The translations under genes and the position numbers were made by a program. A stretch of DNA of 64,000 bases. Source: Halomonas sp. ALS9 (GTDB lineage: Bacteria > Pseudomonadota > Gammaproteobacteria > Pseudomonadales > Halomonadaceae). Below the pieces are notes generated by a model, which was given only the letters and a program-made list of their open reading frames with translations, was not told the DNA's origin and made no database searches. The DNA is taken from the NCBI RefSeq assembly GCF_001651035.1, contig NZ_LXRG01000098.1, positions 55,508 to 119,507 of the forward strand, in the 5' to 3' direction. This document shows, one piece after another, positions 27,962 to 38,155 of the stretch (positions within the stretch are counted from its first letter, which is position 1; every line of letters starts with the position of its first letter).

Positions 27962-28696
27962 TTAGCGAATTAATGGCCGCCAATGGCGCCCGTCGAGTAT
28001 TTCCAACGGCGCAAAAGCCTGCTTGTAACGCATCTTACGGCACTCTTCGATCCAATACCCTAAATAAAGGTGTGGCAGGGCTTTTTCTCGGCTGAGTTCA
28101 ATGAGCTGGAGAATAGCAAAGGTGCCTAGCGAGCGCTTGTCCAGGGCTTCGCTCACGGCAAAGAAGGTGTAAATTGCCGAGAGACCGTGCTCTAACTGGT
28201 CAAAAGCAGCTACCCCGACCAATTCGTCGTCAAGGTACATCTCCATCAGATGGGCATAGGGCTCATCAAGGGTGAGGAAGGTGCGATACTGCTCGCGGCT
28301 GGGCGGATACATATCGCCGTCGGCATGGCGCTGGCGAATATAGTTAGCGTAAAGCGAGTAGTGGCTTGAGGCAAAATGAGCGGGCATGACGCGCACGCTA
28401 ATATCGGCGTTGCGGCGCCAAATTTTGCGTTGTGTGCGGTTGGCCGCAAACTGTTCAACCGGAATGCGCACCGAGCGGCAGGCGTTGCACCCCTCACAGT
28501 GAGGGCGGTATAAATGGCGCCCGCTGCGACGAAACCCTAACAGCGCCAGCGAGTCATAGACACCTGGGACTGGCGACTCCTGAGGGTCGAGAAATAGTGT
28601 CGTCGCCTCTCTGCCGGGTAAATAGCTACAGGCATGTGGCACGGTAAGGAAGAAGCGCAAATCCCGCACCGGTCGACGCGGAGTATTACTGCTCAC
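27962..28696 (-). CDS. bpt: aspartate/glutamate leucyltransferase Bpt (ATE family)
   Basis: A 244-residue aminoacyl-tRNA-protein transferase. The N-terminal domain has HACSYLPGREA and CEGCNACRSVRIPVEQF, the conserved cysteine cluster. The C-terminal GNAT-like domain has DELVGVAAFDQLEHGLSAIYTFF and LGYWIEECRKMRYK. Bacterial Bpt moves leucine from Leu-tRNA onto proteins with N-terminal Asp or Glu, creating primary N-degrons for ClpS. The start is a GTG at 28694-28696, six bases after GGAGG; a much longer frame upstream overlaps aat and is rejected. Confidence 0.93.
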   Translation of the reverse strand: MSSNTPRRPVRDLRFFLTVPHACSYLPGREATTLFLDPQESPVPGVYDSLALLGFRRSGRHLYRPHCEGCNACRSVRIPVEQFAANRTQRKIWRRNADISVRVMPAHFASSHYSLYANYIRQRHADGDMYPPSREQYRTFLTLDEPYAHLMEMYLDDELVGVAAFDQLEHGLSAIYTFFAVSEALDKRSLGTFAILQLIELSREKALPHLYLGYWIEECRKMRYKQAFAPLEILDGRHWRPLIR

Positions 28697-28745
28697 GGCT
28701 TGCCTCCTTGTTGCAAAAAAGGGTTGAAACAGAATGAGTTCATCA

Positions 28746-29492
28746 CTATGCACTATCCTCGTTGGCAATCGCATGCAGCCACAGCGATGCGGGAACAGTG
28801 GGTGTCTCAGTGGTTGATGAAGTGAGCGTAAACGCCTTATCGGGCAACCAGTTTTTAAGATAGTTGATGAATGCCTCGCGGGCGACTGTAATAGCGCCCA
28901 GGCTCGCCAGGTGGGGCGTATGCATTTGGCAGTCGATGAGTTTGCCACCGTGCTCGCGCATGGCCCTGGCAAGGTGGGCCAGCGCCACCTTCGAGGCATC
29001 TGGGGCATGGGAGAACATCGACTCGCCGAAAAACACTGGGCCCATGGCGATGCCATATAGCCCGCCCACTAATTGGCCGTTTTGATGGACTTCAATACTA
29101 TGGGCAATGCCCATGGCATGCAGCAGGCTGTAGGCGTCGCACATGTCGTCGGTGATCCAGGTGCCGGTCTCTTCGCCGCGTGGGGCGGCGCAGGCTTGAA
29201 TCACCTGGTCGAAGTGTTGATCCAGGCTGACATGGAAGCCACCATGGCGTAATCGTTTGGTTAGGCTACGACGCTGCTTAAATTGCTCCGGTAGGAGTAT
29301 CATGCGCGGGTCTGGGCTCCACCACAGAATGGGGTCGTCCTCGCTGAACCAGGGGAATATGCCCTGCCGATAGGCTTCTACCAGCCAGGCGGGGGAGAGT
29401 TCACCGCCGGCGGCTAGCAGGCCATTGGGCCTGGCTAGTGCGCTATGGGTAGCTGGAAATGTAGGATGTGGCGAGGAAAGCCAAGGTAGCAT
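28746..29492 (-). CDS. aat: leucyl/phenylalanyl-tRNA-protein transferase Aat
   Basis: A 248-residue enzyme that adds Leu or Phe to proteins with N-terminal Lys or Arg, making them ClpS substrates. Motifs: GLLAAGGELSPAWLVEAYRQGIFPWF, WWSPDPRMIL, GTWITDDMCDAY, LVGGLYGIAMG and VFFGESMFS. The ATG at 29492 follows AGGAG at six bases; the frame is open for 44 codons further upstream without support. It is first in the minus-strand run aat-bpt-infA, about 50 bases before bpt. Confidence 0.95.
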   Translation of the reverse strand: MLPWLSSPHPTFPATHSALARPNGLLAAGGELSPAWLVEAYRQGIFPWFSEDDPILWWSPDPRMILLPEQFKQRRSLTKRLRHGGFHVSLDQHFDQVIQACAAPRGEETGTWITDDMCDAYSLLHAMGIAHSIEVHQNGQLVGGLYGIAMGPVFFGESMFSHAPDASKVALAHLARAMREHGGKLIDCQMHTPHLASLGAITVAREAFINYLKNWLPDKAFTLTSSTTETPTVPASLWLHAIANEDSA

Positions 29493-29598
29493 TACTTGCT
29501 CCTGTTGCAGCGTGCTCTGTGACGGCGGAAGGATGCTCGGTATCATGCAAACTCGCAAGTGGATTAAAGACGCCATTGAGGTGTAAAGGGAGAGTCGC

Positions 29599-32500
29599 TT
29601 GAAAGTGAATAAAGCAGTCAACAAGCGAACGCAGCGTAGCGCGCGTCAAACACCATCATCGGCTTCTTCTGCGCGTGTTAACGCTGCAAAGGATAAGGCT
29701 CGTCGTTTTGGCCTGCGCTTACAAGGCTCCGTACGCGAAGGCGTAGTAGTGATACTGCTTGCGCTGTGTGTGTTTTTATTATTAGCGCTATTTAGCTACC
29801 AGCCGTCTGATCCAGGCTGGTCGTATCAGGGCCCGGAAACCGATGTTCGTAACTGGATGGGGCAAGTTGGCGCCTGGCTAGCCGATGTCCTTTATTCACT
29901 GCTTGGCGCCAGTGCGCTGTGGTGGCCGGGCATGTTTGGCTTTGCCGCGTGGTGGCTGATTCGCTCGCGCCAAGTCCGTTTTGAGCTCGACCCGGTGGCG
30001 ATTGCCGTGCACGCGGGTGGCCTGGTGCTGCTTATTTTTGGTACCACCATGCTGGGTGCGCTGCACTTTTATCACCCTGAAAGCATGTTGCCCTACGCCT
30101 CTGGCGGTATTTTGGGCGAAGGCTTGGTGGGCGCACTTCGACCGCTAGTAGGCAGTGGTGGCGTGGGACTAATCGCCGCGGCGTTAATTTTAAGCGGCTT
30201 TCCGCTGTTTAGCGGTATGTCATGGCTGCAGGTGGCCGATGAGCTCGGCAAGCGGATATGTCGCTTGGGCGGATGGTTGTCGGCACGTCGGCAAGCGCGG
30301 CGTATGCGCGCTGCGCAGCGCGCAGCTGCGAAAGCCACCAAGCCAGCGCCGAAGCCTGAAGTTAAGCCCCAAGTAGCGCCTGAAGTTAAGCCCCAAGTAG
30401 CACCTGAAGTTGAGTCCCAAATAGCACCTCCAGTTAAGCCTGAAACGGTGCCCGCAGAGATGAAGCCCGCGGCGGAGCCGGTAGGCAAGAGCTCTGGTGG
30501 TCGCGAGCGGCGAGAGCCGGGCTTCTCCATACCGCTTTCTAGCAGTACTTCAGAGAGCAGCGAGACCACGGATACCTCGATTCCCTGGGAAGCTGCGGCG
30601 TTTTCAAGCAATAAGCACGTGCCTGCTAAAGCCCCGGCGCCTACCCCATCTACATCTACTGCGGAGCCCCCGGTCACAGCGCCTGAGACAGTGCGGACAG
30701 TATCTCCAGCGGATAAAGCGGTGGAAGCAACAGAGAGAGAGCCGCTTTCAGCGCCGCGAGAAAACGCCTTTGTGCGGCCTGAGACGCTGGCAACAGCGCC
30801 CCAGCCAGTTGATGAGCCCAAGGAAGCCGACGCCTCCTTCCCGCTGCGTGCGACTCGTCAAGAAGAGCCATCAGCGCCTGCTGCAAGTAACTTCTTCGTC
30901 AACGACGAAGCACCCGCTGATAAAGAGCGTGTTCAGGCAGCGCCCGTTGAACGCCGCAGCGAGCCGTCACTGAACGCTGAGCCGCCACCTCGTATCAGCG
31001 AACCTGAACCATCTGAATCCGTGCCTGAACCTGAGCCCGAACCCGCACGTAAACCTGAACGTGTCGCTGAGGTTGTTCCAGAGCCTGTCTGGGATGACGA
31101 AGAATTGGACGCTGAGGAAATAGACAGCGCGCCGCCCACGCCAGCCCCAGCGGCGCGTCAGGAACCCACTTTCTCGCCTGATGAGAGCATGCCGCAAGCG
31201 GATGAAGGCCCTGCACTGTGGACTGTGGAGCATTTGCAGAGTCAGCGGCCCGCCTTTGAAACGCTGGATGAACCCGAAGGCGATGTGCCGAGCCTACAGC
31301 TGCTGACGCCAGCAGAGCCGTATCAGCCTAATTATACTGATGAACAGTTGGCTGATATGGCCGAATTACTTGAAGTACGGCTGCGCGAGTATGGCGTAAA
31401 GGCAGAAGTAGTGGATACCTGGCCTGGCCCGGTGATCACGCGCTTTGAGATCAAGCCCGCCGCGGGCGTCAAAGTGTCTAAAATCAGTAACCTTTCAAAA
31501 GACTTGGCGCGCTCACTGATGGTGAAAAGTGTGCGCGTGGTCGAGGTTATTCCAGGGCGCCCCACGGTGGGGATTGAAATTCCTAACCCCAACCGCGCCA
31601 TGATCCGCCTGCGCGAAGTTATCGACTCCGACCGTTACCAGCAGGAGACGTCACCGCTGACCATGGCGCTTGGTCAGGATATTGGCGGCAGCCCTGTAGT
31701 CGCCAACCTGGGTAAGATGCCGCACTTGTTAGTAGCTGGTACTACCGGGTCGGGTAAATCGGTGGGCGTTAACGCCATGTTGATCTCGATGCTGCTCAAA
31801 GCCAAGCCGAGTGAGCTAAAGCTCATCATGGTCGACCCGAAAATGCTCGAGCTGTCAGTGTATGACGGCATTCCCCACCTGCTGGCACCCGTGGTTACCG
31901 ATATGAAAGAGGCGGCCAACAGCCTGCGCTGGTGTGTTGCCGAAATGGAGCGTCGCTACAAGCTGATGGCAGCCATGGGAGTGCGCAACATCGCGGGCTT
32001 CAATGGCCGTTTGGATGAAGCGGAGCGCGCCGGTGCTCAAGTGGCCGACCCGCTCTGGGAACCGCAGCCCTGGGAAGTGCATCAACCTCATCCAGTGTTG
32101 GAAAAACTGCCCTATATCGTCGTGGTCATCGACGAGTTTGCCGATATGTTTATGATCGTCGGCAAAAAGGTCGAAGAGCTGATTGCCCGCCTAGCGCAAA
32201 AGGCGCGTGCCGCGGGTATTCATTTGATTTTGGCGACCCAGCGCCCCTCGGTGGACGTGGTAACGGGCTTGATTAAAGCCAACATTCCTTCGCGGATGGC
32301 ATTTCAGGTCTCATCGCGGATCGATTCGCGCACTATTCTTGACCAGGGTGGTGCTGAAAGCCTGCTGGGCCATGGTGACATGCTCTATCTGCCCGCAGGT
32401 TCTGGGCCACCTAACCGCATCCACGGTGCCTTTGTGGATGATGACGAAGTACACCGGGTGGTCGATGACTGGAAGCGCCGCGGCGCGCCTGAATATATCG

Positions 32501-32781
32501 AAGAGATTCTTTCTGGTGGTGTATCCGCCGATGCTTTAACCGGCCTTGAGGCCGAAGGAAGCGATGGTGACGATGCGGAACAAGACGCGCTCTACGATGA
32601 AGCTGTGCAGTTTGTCACCGAAACGCGCAAAGCCTCGATTTCTGCGGTGCAGCGGCGCTTTAAAATTGGTTACAACCGGGCCGCTCGCTTGGTTGAGGCC
32701 ATGGAGGGCGCTGGCGTGGTGACGTCCATGGGTTCCAACGGGGCGCGGGAAGTTCTGGCGCCGCCGCCGGTGGGCCACTAA
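29599..32781 (+). CDS. ftsK: DNA translocase FtsK
   Basis: A 1060-residue cell-division protein. The N-terminal 200 residues hold about four membrane segments (e.g. [20 protein letters not shown]) that localise it at the septum. A linker of about 350 residues, rich in Pro, Glu and Ala with tandem repeats, follows. The RecA-like motor starts near residue 560 and its Walker A is [12 protein letters not shown] with Lys720; Walker B is [12 protein letters not shown]. The C-terminal gamma winged helix ([23 protein letters not shown]) reads KOPS and contacts XerD. It pumps the terminus region and activates dif recombination. Start: TTG at 29599, a few bases after GGGAGAG. lolA follows. Confidence 0.95.
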   Translation: MKVNKAVNKRTQRSARQTPSSASSARVNAAKDKARRFGLRLQGSVREGVVVILLALCVFLLLALFSYQPSDPGWSYQGPETDVRNWMGQVGAWLADVLYSLLGASALWWPGMFGFAAWWLIRSRQVRFELDPVAIAVHAGGLVLLIFGTTMLGALHFYHPESMLPYASGGILGEGLVGALRPLVGSGGVGLIAAALILSGFPLFSGMSWLQVADELGKRICRLGGWLSARRQARRMRAAQRAAAKATKPAPKPEVKPQVAPEVKPQVAPEVESQIAPPVKPETVPAEMKPAAEPVGKSSGGRERREPGFSIPLSSSTSESSETTDTSIPWEAAAFSSNKHVPAKAPAPTPSTSTAEPPVTAPETVRTVSPADKAVEATEREPLSAPRENAFVRPETLATAPQPVDEPKEADASFPLRATRQEEPSAPAASNFFVNDEAPADKERVQAAPVERRSEPSLNAEPPPRISEPEPSESVPEPEPEPARKPERVAEVVPEPVWDDEELDAEEIDSAPPTPAPAARQEPTFSPDESMPQADEGPALWTVEHLQSQRPAFETLDEPEGDVPSLQLLTPAEPYQPNYTDEQLADMAELLEVRLREYGVKAEVVDTWPGPVITRFEIKPAAGVKVSKISNLSKDLARSLMVKSVRVVEVIPGRPTVGIEIPNPNRAMIRLREVIDSDRYQQETSPLTMALGQDIGGSPVVANLGKMPHLLVAGTTGSGKSVGVNAMLISMLLKAKPSELKLIMVDPKMLELSVYDGIPHLLAPVVTDMKEAANSLRWCVAEMERRYKLMAAMGVRNIAGFNGRLDEAERAGAQVADPLWEPQPWEVHQPHPVLEKLPYIVVVIDEFADMFMIVGKKVEELIARLAQKARAAGIHLILATQRPSVDVVTGLIKANIPSRMAFQVSSRIDSRTILDQGGAESLLGHGDMLYLPAGSGPPNRIHGAFVDDDEVHRVVDDWKRRGAPEYIEEILSGGVSADALTGLEAEGSDGDDAEQDALYDEAVQFVTETRKASISAVQRRFKIGYNRAARLVEAMEGAGVVTSMGSNGAREVLAPPPVGH
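30355..30450 (+). repeat. 24-base tandem repeat in the FtsK linker
   Basis: Three good copies (from 30355, 30379 and 30403) and a fourth degenerate one. Each encodes eight residues of the type PEVKPQVA. Copies 1 and 2 differ by one base. Copy number probably varies between strains. Confidence 0.88.
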
Positions 32782-32925
32782 CCGTTTGCTATCAGGCGCA
32801 ATTATGCAATAAGCGTGAAAGTAACGTCGTAGGTGAAACCCCACGGCGTTTTTCACGTCTGATTGTTACGTTTCCGAGTGAGGCATGAGCGGTTACACCG
32901 GCCTCAGTTATTTTTAAAAAGCTTC

Positions 32926-32963
32926 GTTATTTAGCAACGGTTATTTGGCAACGGTTGCCTAGG
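32926..32963. repeat. 14-base direct tandem repeat upstream of lolA
   Basis: GTTATTTAGCAACG at 32926 is followed directly by a copy with one change at 32940 and a broken third copy from 32954. It ends about 10 bases before the lolA start and borders its ribosome-binding site. Confidence 0.82.
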
Positions 32964-32971
32964 GAGATCAT

Positions 32972-33637
32972 ATGCGCGATACGCAAACAAAACGTCCGTC
33001 ATCAATAGGTGCGCCACAACTGGCATTTGCGGCCAGCGCGTTGGGGTTAACATTTGGTGCTCCCGCTTGGGCGGATGATGCTGCCGAACGTTTGACCGAG
33101 CGGCTGGATCCGCTTGAGCGCTATCAAGCGGCCTTTGAACAGCAGATTCTTGATGGCAGCGGCGAAAGAATGCAAAGCGCGCGCGGTGAGATGTGGTTAT
33201 CGCGCCCTGGCATGCTGCGTTGGGAAGTGGAGGCGCCGTACTCTCAAACCGTAGTGTCCGACGGTGAAGATGTGTATATGTACGACCCGGATCTTGAACA
33301 GGTCACCGTTCAAGAGATGGATGATCGAGTAACCCACACCCCCGCGTTATTGCTGTCGGGAAGTTCAAACGATTTAACCGAGAGCTATGAGGTGTTCTAC
33401 GAGCAGGACGGGGGAGAAGATGTCTTTACCCTGGTGCCCATCTCTGCCGATACGCTGTTTGAAGAGTTGAGCATGGTGTTTGAAGGTGAAACGTTAACCG
33501 AGCTGTGGATGATGGACAGCACCGGTCAGCGCACTTCGATTACATTTAGCAACATTACTCTCAATGGCGATATCGCCCCGGACATGTTTGATTTTGAGAT
33601 TCCCGAAGGCACCGATGTTATTCGTGAAGAGCTTTAG
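32972..33637 (+). CDS. lolA: outer-membrane lipoprotein chaperone LolA
   Basis: A 221-residue periplasmic carrier. The signal region ends near GAPAWADDAAER. The mature half-barrel starts LDPLERYQAAFEQQILDG and includes GEMWLSRPGMLRWEVEAPYSQTVVSDGEDVYMYDPDLEQVTV, the LolA/LppC core. It takes mature lipoproteins from LolCDE across the periplasm to LolB. The signal peptide is unusually long and polar at its start (RDTQTKRPSSIGAPQ). GGGAG is five bases before the ATG. It follows ftsK as in E. coli, with 190 bases between. Confidence 0.93.
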   Translation: MRDTQTKRPSSIGAPQLAFAASALGLTFGAPAWADDAAERLTERLDPLERYQAAFEQQILDGSGERMQSARGEMWLSRPGMLRWEVEAPYSQTVVSDGEDVYMYDPDLEQVTVQEMDDRVTHTPALLLSGSSNDLTESYEVFYEQDGGEDVFTLVPISADTLFEELSMVFEGETLTELWMMDSTGQRTSITFSNITLNGDIAPDMFDFEIPEGTDVIREEL

Positions 33638-33708
33638 GGGTGAGTAGTGAGTAGCGCGTTGTGAGGGGGTGAAGTGCCCCGATTTAGCAGACTGCTGCTG
33701 GTTTAACC

Positions 33709-33732
33709 ATCAGGCGCCTTAGGGCGCCTGAT
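33709..33732. terminator. hairpin over the rarA stop codon
   Basis: A perfect ten-base stem ATCAGGCGCC / GGCGCCTGAT around TTAG. The loop holds the rarA stop. There is no clear U-run in either direction, so it is probably a weak terminator or RNA-stabilising hairpin shared by the convergent lolA and rarA. Confidence 0.5.
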
Positions 33733-35053
33733 CTGCTTCCTGGTCAAGGTTTTCCCGCCACGCCATGATTTCCCCAAAGCGCTTCTCCTGGCCGATGGCG
33801 CTCGGCTTAAAAAAGTCGGCTTTAGGCAGCTCTTCAGGCCAGCAGTCGTGGGCGCTGCCCGCCGGGTAGCCGTTTGGCTCATTGTGGGCATAGCGGTAGC
33901 CCTCACCGTGGCCTAGCTGTTCCATCAACTTGGTCGGCGCGTTGCGCAGGTAGGTGGGTACTTCCACCTGGGGTTGTTGACGCACGTACTGTTTAGCTTC
34001 ACTCCAGGCGCGGTCGATGCGGTTGCTTTTGGGCGCCACTGCCAAATGAATCGCCGCATGGGCAATCGCCCGCAGGCCTTCGTAATCCCCCAAGCGTAAG
34101 TAAGCATCCCAGGCCGCAATCACCAGCGGTAGCGCGCGGGGGTCGGCGTTGCCGACATCTTCTGAGGCAATGGCGGTTAGCCTGCGCACCACGTCCAGGG
34201 GGTCGCCGCCGCCCTGCATAAAGCGCGCCATATATAGCAGTGCGGCATTGGGGCGCGAAGAGCGTATCGACTTATGAATCGCCGAAAGCAGGTCATAATA
34301 GGCATCGCCCTGTTTATCGAAGGCGCTGGCCTGATGGCCGATGACATCGGCGAGTACCTCTTTATGCAGCACTTCGCGGCCCGATTCCTGAGTAGCGAAA
34401 TCGCAGGCGGTCTCCAAAAGCCCCAACGCTCGCCGGGCGTCGCCTGCGCTGGCGTTGGCCAAGGCGGCAAACACCTCCTCATCAACTTGGATATCTCGCT
34501 TGCCCAGCCCCCGCTCAACGTCGTTGAGGGCTTGGCGCATCACCGTGATCAGTTCCTCCTGAGTGAGGGATTTCAGCACGTAAACCCGCGCGCGGGAAAG
34601 TAGCGCCGAATTGACTTCGAAGGAGGGGTTTTCGGTGGTGGCACCAATCAGCGTCAGCAGGCCCGACTCGACATGAGGCAGTAGGGCGTCCTGCTGGCTC
34701 TTGTTGAGGCGATGAATCTCATCTAGAAAGAGAATAACCGTGGATGACATTTGCTGGGCGCGCTCCACCACGGCGCGAATCTCTTTCACCCCAGCCATTA
34801 CCGCGCTGAGCTGCTCCAGATGCGCTTGGGAAGCCCTGGCCAATAGTTCTGCCAGCGTGGTTTTGCCAACGCCTGGTGGCCCCCATAGAATCATTGAGCG
34901 CACGACGCCGGATTCCGCCATGCGGCGCAGGGGTTTATCTGGCCCCACCAGCGCCTGCTGACCCACGTAATCATTTAACTGACGTGGGCGCATACGAAAG
35001 GCTAACGGGGCGTCGTCGGCAGGTGTTGCCTGGGCGCTATCAAAAAGATCCAT
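33719..35053 (-). CDS. rarA: replication-associated recombination protein RarA (MgsA)
   Basis: A 444-residue AAA+ ATPase. Walker A is [12 protein letters not shown], Walker B is [21 protein letters not shown], sensor 1 is [20 protein letters not shown]. The C-terminal tetramerisation domain has [30 protein letters not shown]. It works with SSB at stalled forks. In E. coli rarA follows lolA on the same strand. Here it converges on lolA, so the gene has been inverted or moved locally. The N-terminal [23 protein letters not shown] is normal. Confidence 0.95.
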   Translation of the reverse strand: MDLFDSAQATPADDAPLAFRMRPRQLNDYVGQQALVGPDKPLRRMAESGVVRSMILWGPPGVGKTTLAELLARASQAHLEQLSAVMAGVKEIRAVVERAQQMSSTVILFLDEIHRLNKSQQDALLPHVESGLLTLIGATTENPSFEVNSALLSRARVYVLKSLTQEELITVMRQALNDVERGLGKRDIQVDEEVFAALANASAGDARRALGLLETACDFATQESGREVLHKEVLADVIGHQASAFDKQGDAYYDLLSAIHKSIRSSRPNAALLYMARFMQGGGDPLDVVRRLTAIASEDVGNADPRALPLVIAAWDAYLRLGDYEGLRAIAHAAIHLAVAPKSNRIDRAWSEAKQYVRQQPQVEVPTYLRNAPTKLMEQLGHGEGYRYAHNEPNGYPAGSAHDCWPEELPKADFFKPSAIGQEKRFGEIMAWRENLDQEADQAP

Positions 35054-35339
35054 GTAAGCTTCCGTTATAAATCAGTACGTTGAGCAACAAATCACCAACA
35101 AGTGTGAGTGGTAAACTGCGTCTTGGCGAACTACCTTTGGCGTAATCTATCAGAAAGATACACTTGCTAGGATAGCGCTAGAGGGGCATTGTTTATGATA
35201 ACCCCCTACAGTTACGACACGTTCAGGTTACGATATGTGTTAGCGACAAAACATGCTTGTTACCACGCGCTTATGATCGCATACCGTCAATCACCAAGGC
35301 TTCGACGGTAGGCATGACACAATAAAAGGAGACGGTTCG

Positions 35340-35885
35340 ATGTTAAACCAACTGCGTCTAGATCATGCCAATATGGCGAGATTACTCCATGTGCTGCAGC
35401 TCAAGCATAAGACCCTTGCCCAGGGGGAAAGGCCCAACTTCCAGCTTATGCGCGAGGTGGTCGACTACATTTTGTCCTATATGGATGGATTTGCAGCCCC
35501 CCTAGAGCGCGTTTGCGTAGAGCGATTGCAAACCCAAGCTCCAGAGCACATTGCCCTTACCGAGCAGATGGCCAATGACTACCGTGAGTTAAAGCCGCGT
35601 TTGCAGCGCCTCTCCAACGATATTGACATGGTGTTAATGGATAACATCATGCCGATGGATCGTTTTGCCGACGACTTGAAAAATTATTTGGAAGCGCATC
35701 GTGCCTATCTGCGTCACGAACGCGAGGGACTGTTTCCGCTGATTGACGAGCATTTTAGCCAGGAAGATATGGAAGAACTTCGTCAGGCGCTCCCTGAAGG
35801 TGCAGAGAAAGAGCTAGAACGCCTACAGGAAGCATATCCTGAACTTTACGCTGAACTGCGTGGGGCCGACGTGCCCGCGGTATAG
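35340..35885 (+). CDS. hemerythrin-like (HHE) protein with missing ligands
   Basis: A 181-residue helical protein. It begins MLNQLRLDHANMARLLHVL, the first HHE helix with its histidine, and later has AHRAYLRHEREGLFPLIDEHF, matching the last ligand helix. The second helix reads YMDGFAAPLERVCVERL where di-iron hemerythrins have F-H-H-P-x-E, so the metal-binding histidines there are alanines. It may not bind the usual di-iron centre. Role unknown. GGAGA lies several bases before the ATG. It is monocistronic, with a terminator before murI. Confidence 0.72.
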   Translation: MLNQLRLDHANMARLLHVLQLKHKTLAQGERPNFQLMREVVDYILSYMDGFAAPLERVCVERLQTQAPEHIALTEQMANDYRELKPRLQRLSNDIDMVLMDNIMPMDRFADDLKNYLEAHRAYLRHEREGLFPLIDEHFSQEDMEELRQALPEGAEKELERLQEAYPELYAELRGADVPAV

Positions 35886-35925
35886 CACTAACGAACAACT
35901 GGCCCTAACGATCATCGATATAATG

Positions 35926-35960
35926 ACGGAGCATGCTAAAATAGCTGCTCCGTTTTTTTT
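35926..35960 (+). terminator. terminator after the hemerythrin-like gene
   Basis: Outer stem ACGGAGCA / TGCTCCGT with an inner GCTA / TAGC and a T8 tail. It ends 12 bases before the murI start, so murI must have a promoter inside the hairpin region or read-through. Confidence 0.85.
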
Positions 35961-35971
35961 CAGGCAGCGTC

Positions 35972-36823
35972 ATGAAAAGCAGAGCCATGAAAGGCCCCGT
36001 GTTAATTTTTGATTCCGGTGTCGGCGGCCTGTCGGTGGCGCAGTCGCTGCGCCAACACTACCCTGATGCTGCCCTGTGCTATGCCTGCGACAACGCTTGG
36101 TTGCCCTATGGACTGCGCGAAGACGCAGCCCTGACTGACCGCATTGTGGCGGTGTGTCGTGCCGCGGTGGAAGCATGTCAGCCGAGTGTTTTGGTCGTCG
36201 CCTGCAATACCGCGAGTACCCTGGCGTTGGAAAATTTGCGTGAGCAGTTAGCAATTCCTGTAGTGGGCACCGTGCCCGCTATCAAACCTGCCGCAGCGAT
36301 TAGCCAGACACGCCATATTGGACTGCTTGCCACCAAGGCCACGGTAGGGCGGCCCTATACCCAGCACTTAATTGATAGCTTTGCCAGCGATTGTGTCATT
36401 ACTCGCGTGGCCGCCGATGCCTTGGTCGTCGAAGCGGAAGCATATCTAGCAGGTATTACGCCCGATACTGACCGAATACAGGCGGCGCTGGTGCCTTTAT
36501 GGAACGCCGCTGCACCTCCATCGTCTGCGCATTTTTTATCTTCTGGTCATCAGACGCTGGATGCCCCAGAGCTAGATACCGTCGTACTGGGCTGCACGCA
36601 TTTTCCGCTGCTAATGCCTTGGCTGTCACAGCTTGCCCCCGTGCCGCTTCATTGGGTCGATTCCGGCGACGCGATTGCCCGCCGGGTTGCGCAAGTGATT
36701 GATCAGCTCTACAGCGAGCAACAGGATGGTCGCTGCTTTACGACAGCGCCCGCTGCTGACCTGACTGCAGGTTTAGCTCGCTATGGGTTTAAGGCCTCCC
36801 AATTACTTAACGTGGGCTACTGA
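35972..36823 (+). CDS. murI: glutamate racemase
   Basis: A 283-residue cytosolic enzyme that makes D-glutamate for peptidoglycan. The N-terminal VLIFDSGVGGLSV and the two catalytic cysteines, Cys78 in VVACNTAST and Cys208 in VLGCTHFPLL, are present with their usual partners (acidic residue near the start, histidine after the second cysteine). An alternative start lies five codons downstream. trmA begins about 49 bases after the stop. Confidence 0.95.
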   Translation: MKSRAMKGPVLIFDSGVGGLSVAQSLRQHYPDAALCYACDNAWLPYGLREDAALTDRIVAVCRAAVEACQPSVLVVACNTASTLALENLREQLAIPVVGTVPAIKPAAAISQTRHIGLLATKATVGRPYTQHLIDSFASDCVITRVAADALVVEAEAYLAGITPDTDRIQAALVPLWNAAAPPSSAHFLSSGHQTLDAPELDTVVLGCTHFPLLMPWLSQLAPVPLHWVDSGDAIARRVAQVIDQLYSEQQDGRCFTTAPAADLTAGLARYGFKASQLLNVGY

Positions 36824-36872
36824 AGACTATTCACCACTCTTAATGCTGATCGAATTATTCAAAGGAGCAGCT

Positions 36873-37994
36873 TTGGCTATCCCCGTTGTAGAACCTGAAC
36901 GCTACGCTGAGCAGCTAGCCGCCAAACGCGACTACCTGGAAAGTACTTTTGCCGCTTTTCAGCCACCGGCGCTTGAGGTGTTTGAATCGCCGCCGGACTA
37001 CTATCGTCAGCGCTGCGAGTTTCGCATATGGCACGAAGAGGGCGACCTTTTCTACGCTATGTTTGAAGTAGATCCTGAGAATCCGAAGAACAAGCGGGTG
37101 ATTCGGTTAGATCAGTACGCAGTCGCCAGTGAACGAATCAATCAGCTAATGCCGCAGCTACGTGAAGCTTGCCTTAAATCTAATGAACTGCGCCGAAAGC
37201 TGTTTCAAGTCGAGTTTTTAACCACCCTTTCAGGTGAGGCGCTGGTCACGCTGATTTACCACCGCCCGTTAGGGGAGGAGTGGGAGCATGAGGCCCGCGC
37301 GCTGGAGGTTGAATTAGGCATCATGATTATTGGCCGCTCCCGCAAGCAGCGTCTTGTGTTGACCCAAGATCATGTCTGGGAACGACTGGAGGTGGATGGC
37401 CGAACGCTGCTCTACCAGCAGGTAGAAAACAGCTTCACCCAGCCCAATGCGCATATTTGCCAAAAAATGCTTAGCTGGGCGCGAGAGGTTACGAGTGACC
37501 AGCAAGAGAAGGATGTAAAGAAAGACCTGGTCGAGCTTTACTGCGGGAACGGCAATTTTACCATTGCCCTGGCGGATAACTTCCGCCGCGTGCTGGCCAC
37601 AGAAATTTCCCGCACGTCGGTGGCCAGTGCTAACGTCAACCTGGAAGCCAATGGGGTAACCAACGCACAGATTGGTCGCATGTCAGCCGAAGAATTTTCG
37701 CTGGCGTTGAAGGGAGAAAAAGCCGGACGTCGCGTGGCGGAAATGGCGCTGGAAGAGTACGATTTTTCCACCGTGCTGGTCGATCCACCGCGTGCTGGTT
37801 TAGACGCGCAGAGCTGCGAACAACTTAGCGAGTACGCCCAGATCGTCTATATTTCATGCAACCCAGCCACGTTAGCTGAAAACATGGCGATACTGACCCA
37901 CACCCATCAGATAGAGCGCTTTGCGCTGTTTGACCAGTTTCCGTTTACCGACCACTGTGAGTGTGGGGTGCTGTTAAAGCGGCGCATGGATTAA
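36873..37994 (+). CDS. trmA: tRNA (uracil-54-C5)-methyltransferase TrmA
   Basis: A 373-residue enzyme (E. coli 366). It forms m5U54 (ribothymidine) in the T-loop of nearly all tRNAs using SAM. Landmarks: YRQRCEFRIWHEEGDLFY, QVENSFTQPNAHICQKML, the SAM-binding LVELYCGNGNFTIALA, VLVDPPRAGLD, and the catalytic cysteine in IVYISCNPATL. Start: TTG at 36873, five bases after AAGGAG, beginning LAIPVVEPERYAEQL; upstream in-frame ATGs at 36783 and 36843 lack a ribosome site. Downstream of murI. Confidence 0.93.
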   Translation: MAIPVVEPERYAEQLAAKRDYLESTFAAFQPPALEVFESPPDYYRQRCEFRIWHEEGDLFYAMFEVDPENPKNKRVIRLDQYAVASERINQLMPQLREACLKSNELRRKLFQVEFLTTLSGEALVTLIYHRPLGEEWEHEARALEVELGIMIIGRSRKQRLVLTQDHVWERLEVDGRTLLYQQVENSFTQPNAHICQKMLSWAREVTSDQQEKDVKKDLVELYCGNGNFTIALADNFRRVLATEISRTSVASANVNLEANGVTNAQIGRMSAEEFSLALKGEKAGRRVAEMALEEYDFSTVLVDPPRAGLDAQSCEQLSEYAQIVYISCNPATLAENMAILTHTHQIERFALFDQFPFTDHCECGVLLKRRMD

Positions 37995-38155
37995 TAAGTA
38001 TCCGACCTAATGCGTAAACGGTATGCGTCATGAACAACACGTCAGATGATTAGGGAGGCGACGATAGGTAGCGTAAGCTAGCCGGTATGTTGGCCTAAAG
38101 GCCTATTGTCCTTCGTTTTTTGGCCGTTTAATGGCCTAGGCAGTCGAGGTGATGG

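Noticed and set aside
28697..29056. N-terminal extension of bpt by 120 codons.
   Set aside because: It overlaps aat in another frame, has no similarity to transferases, and the GTG at 28696 has a strong ribosome site.
30093..30821. A 242-codon open frame antisense to the FtsK linker.
   Set aside because: It mirrors the biased Pro/Glu/Ala codons of the linker, has no ribosome site, and reads as low-complexity Ser/Gly/Ala.
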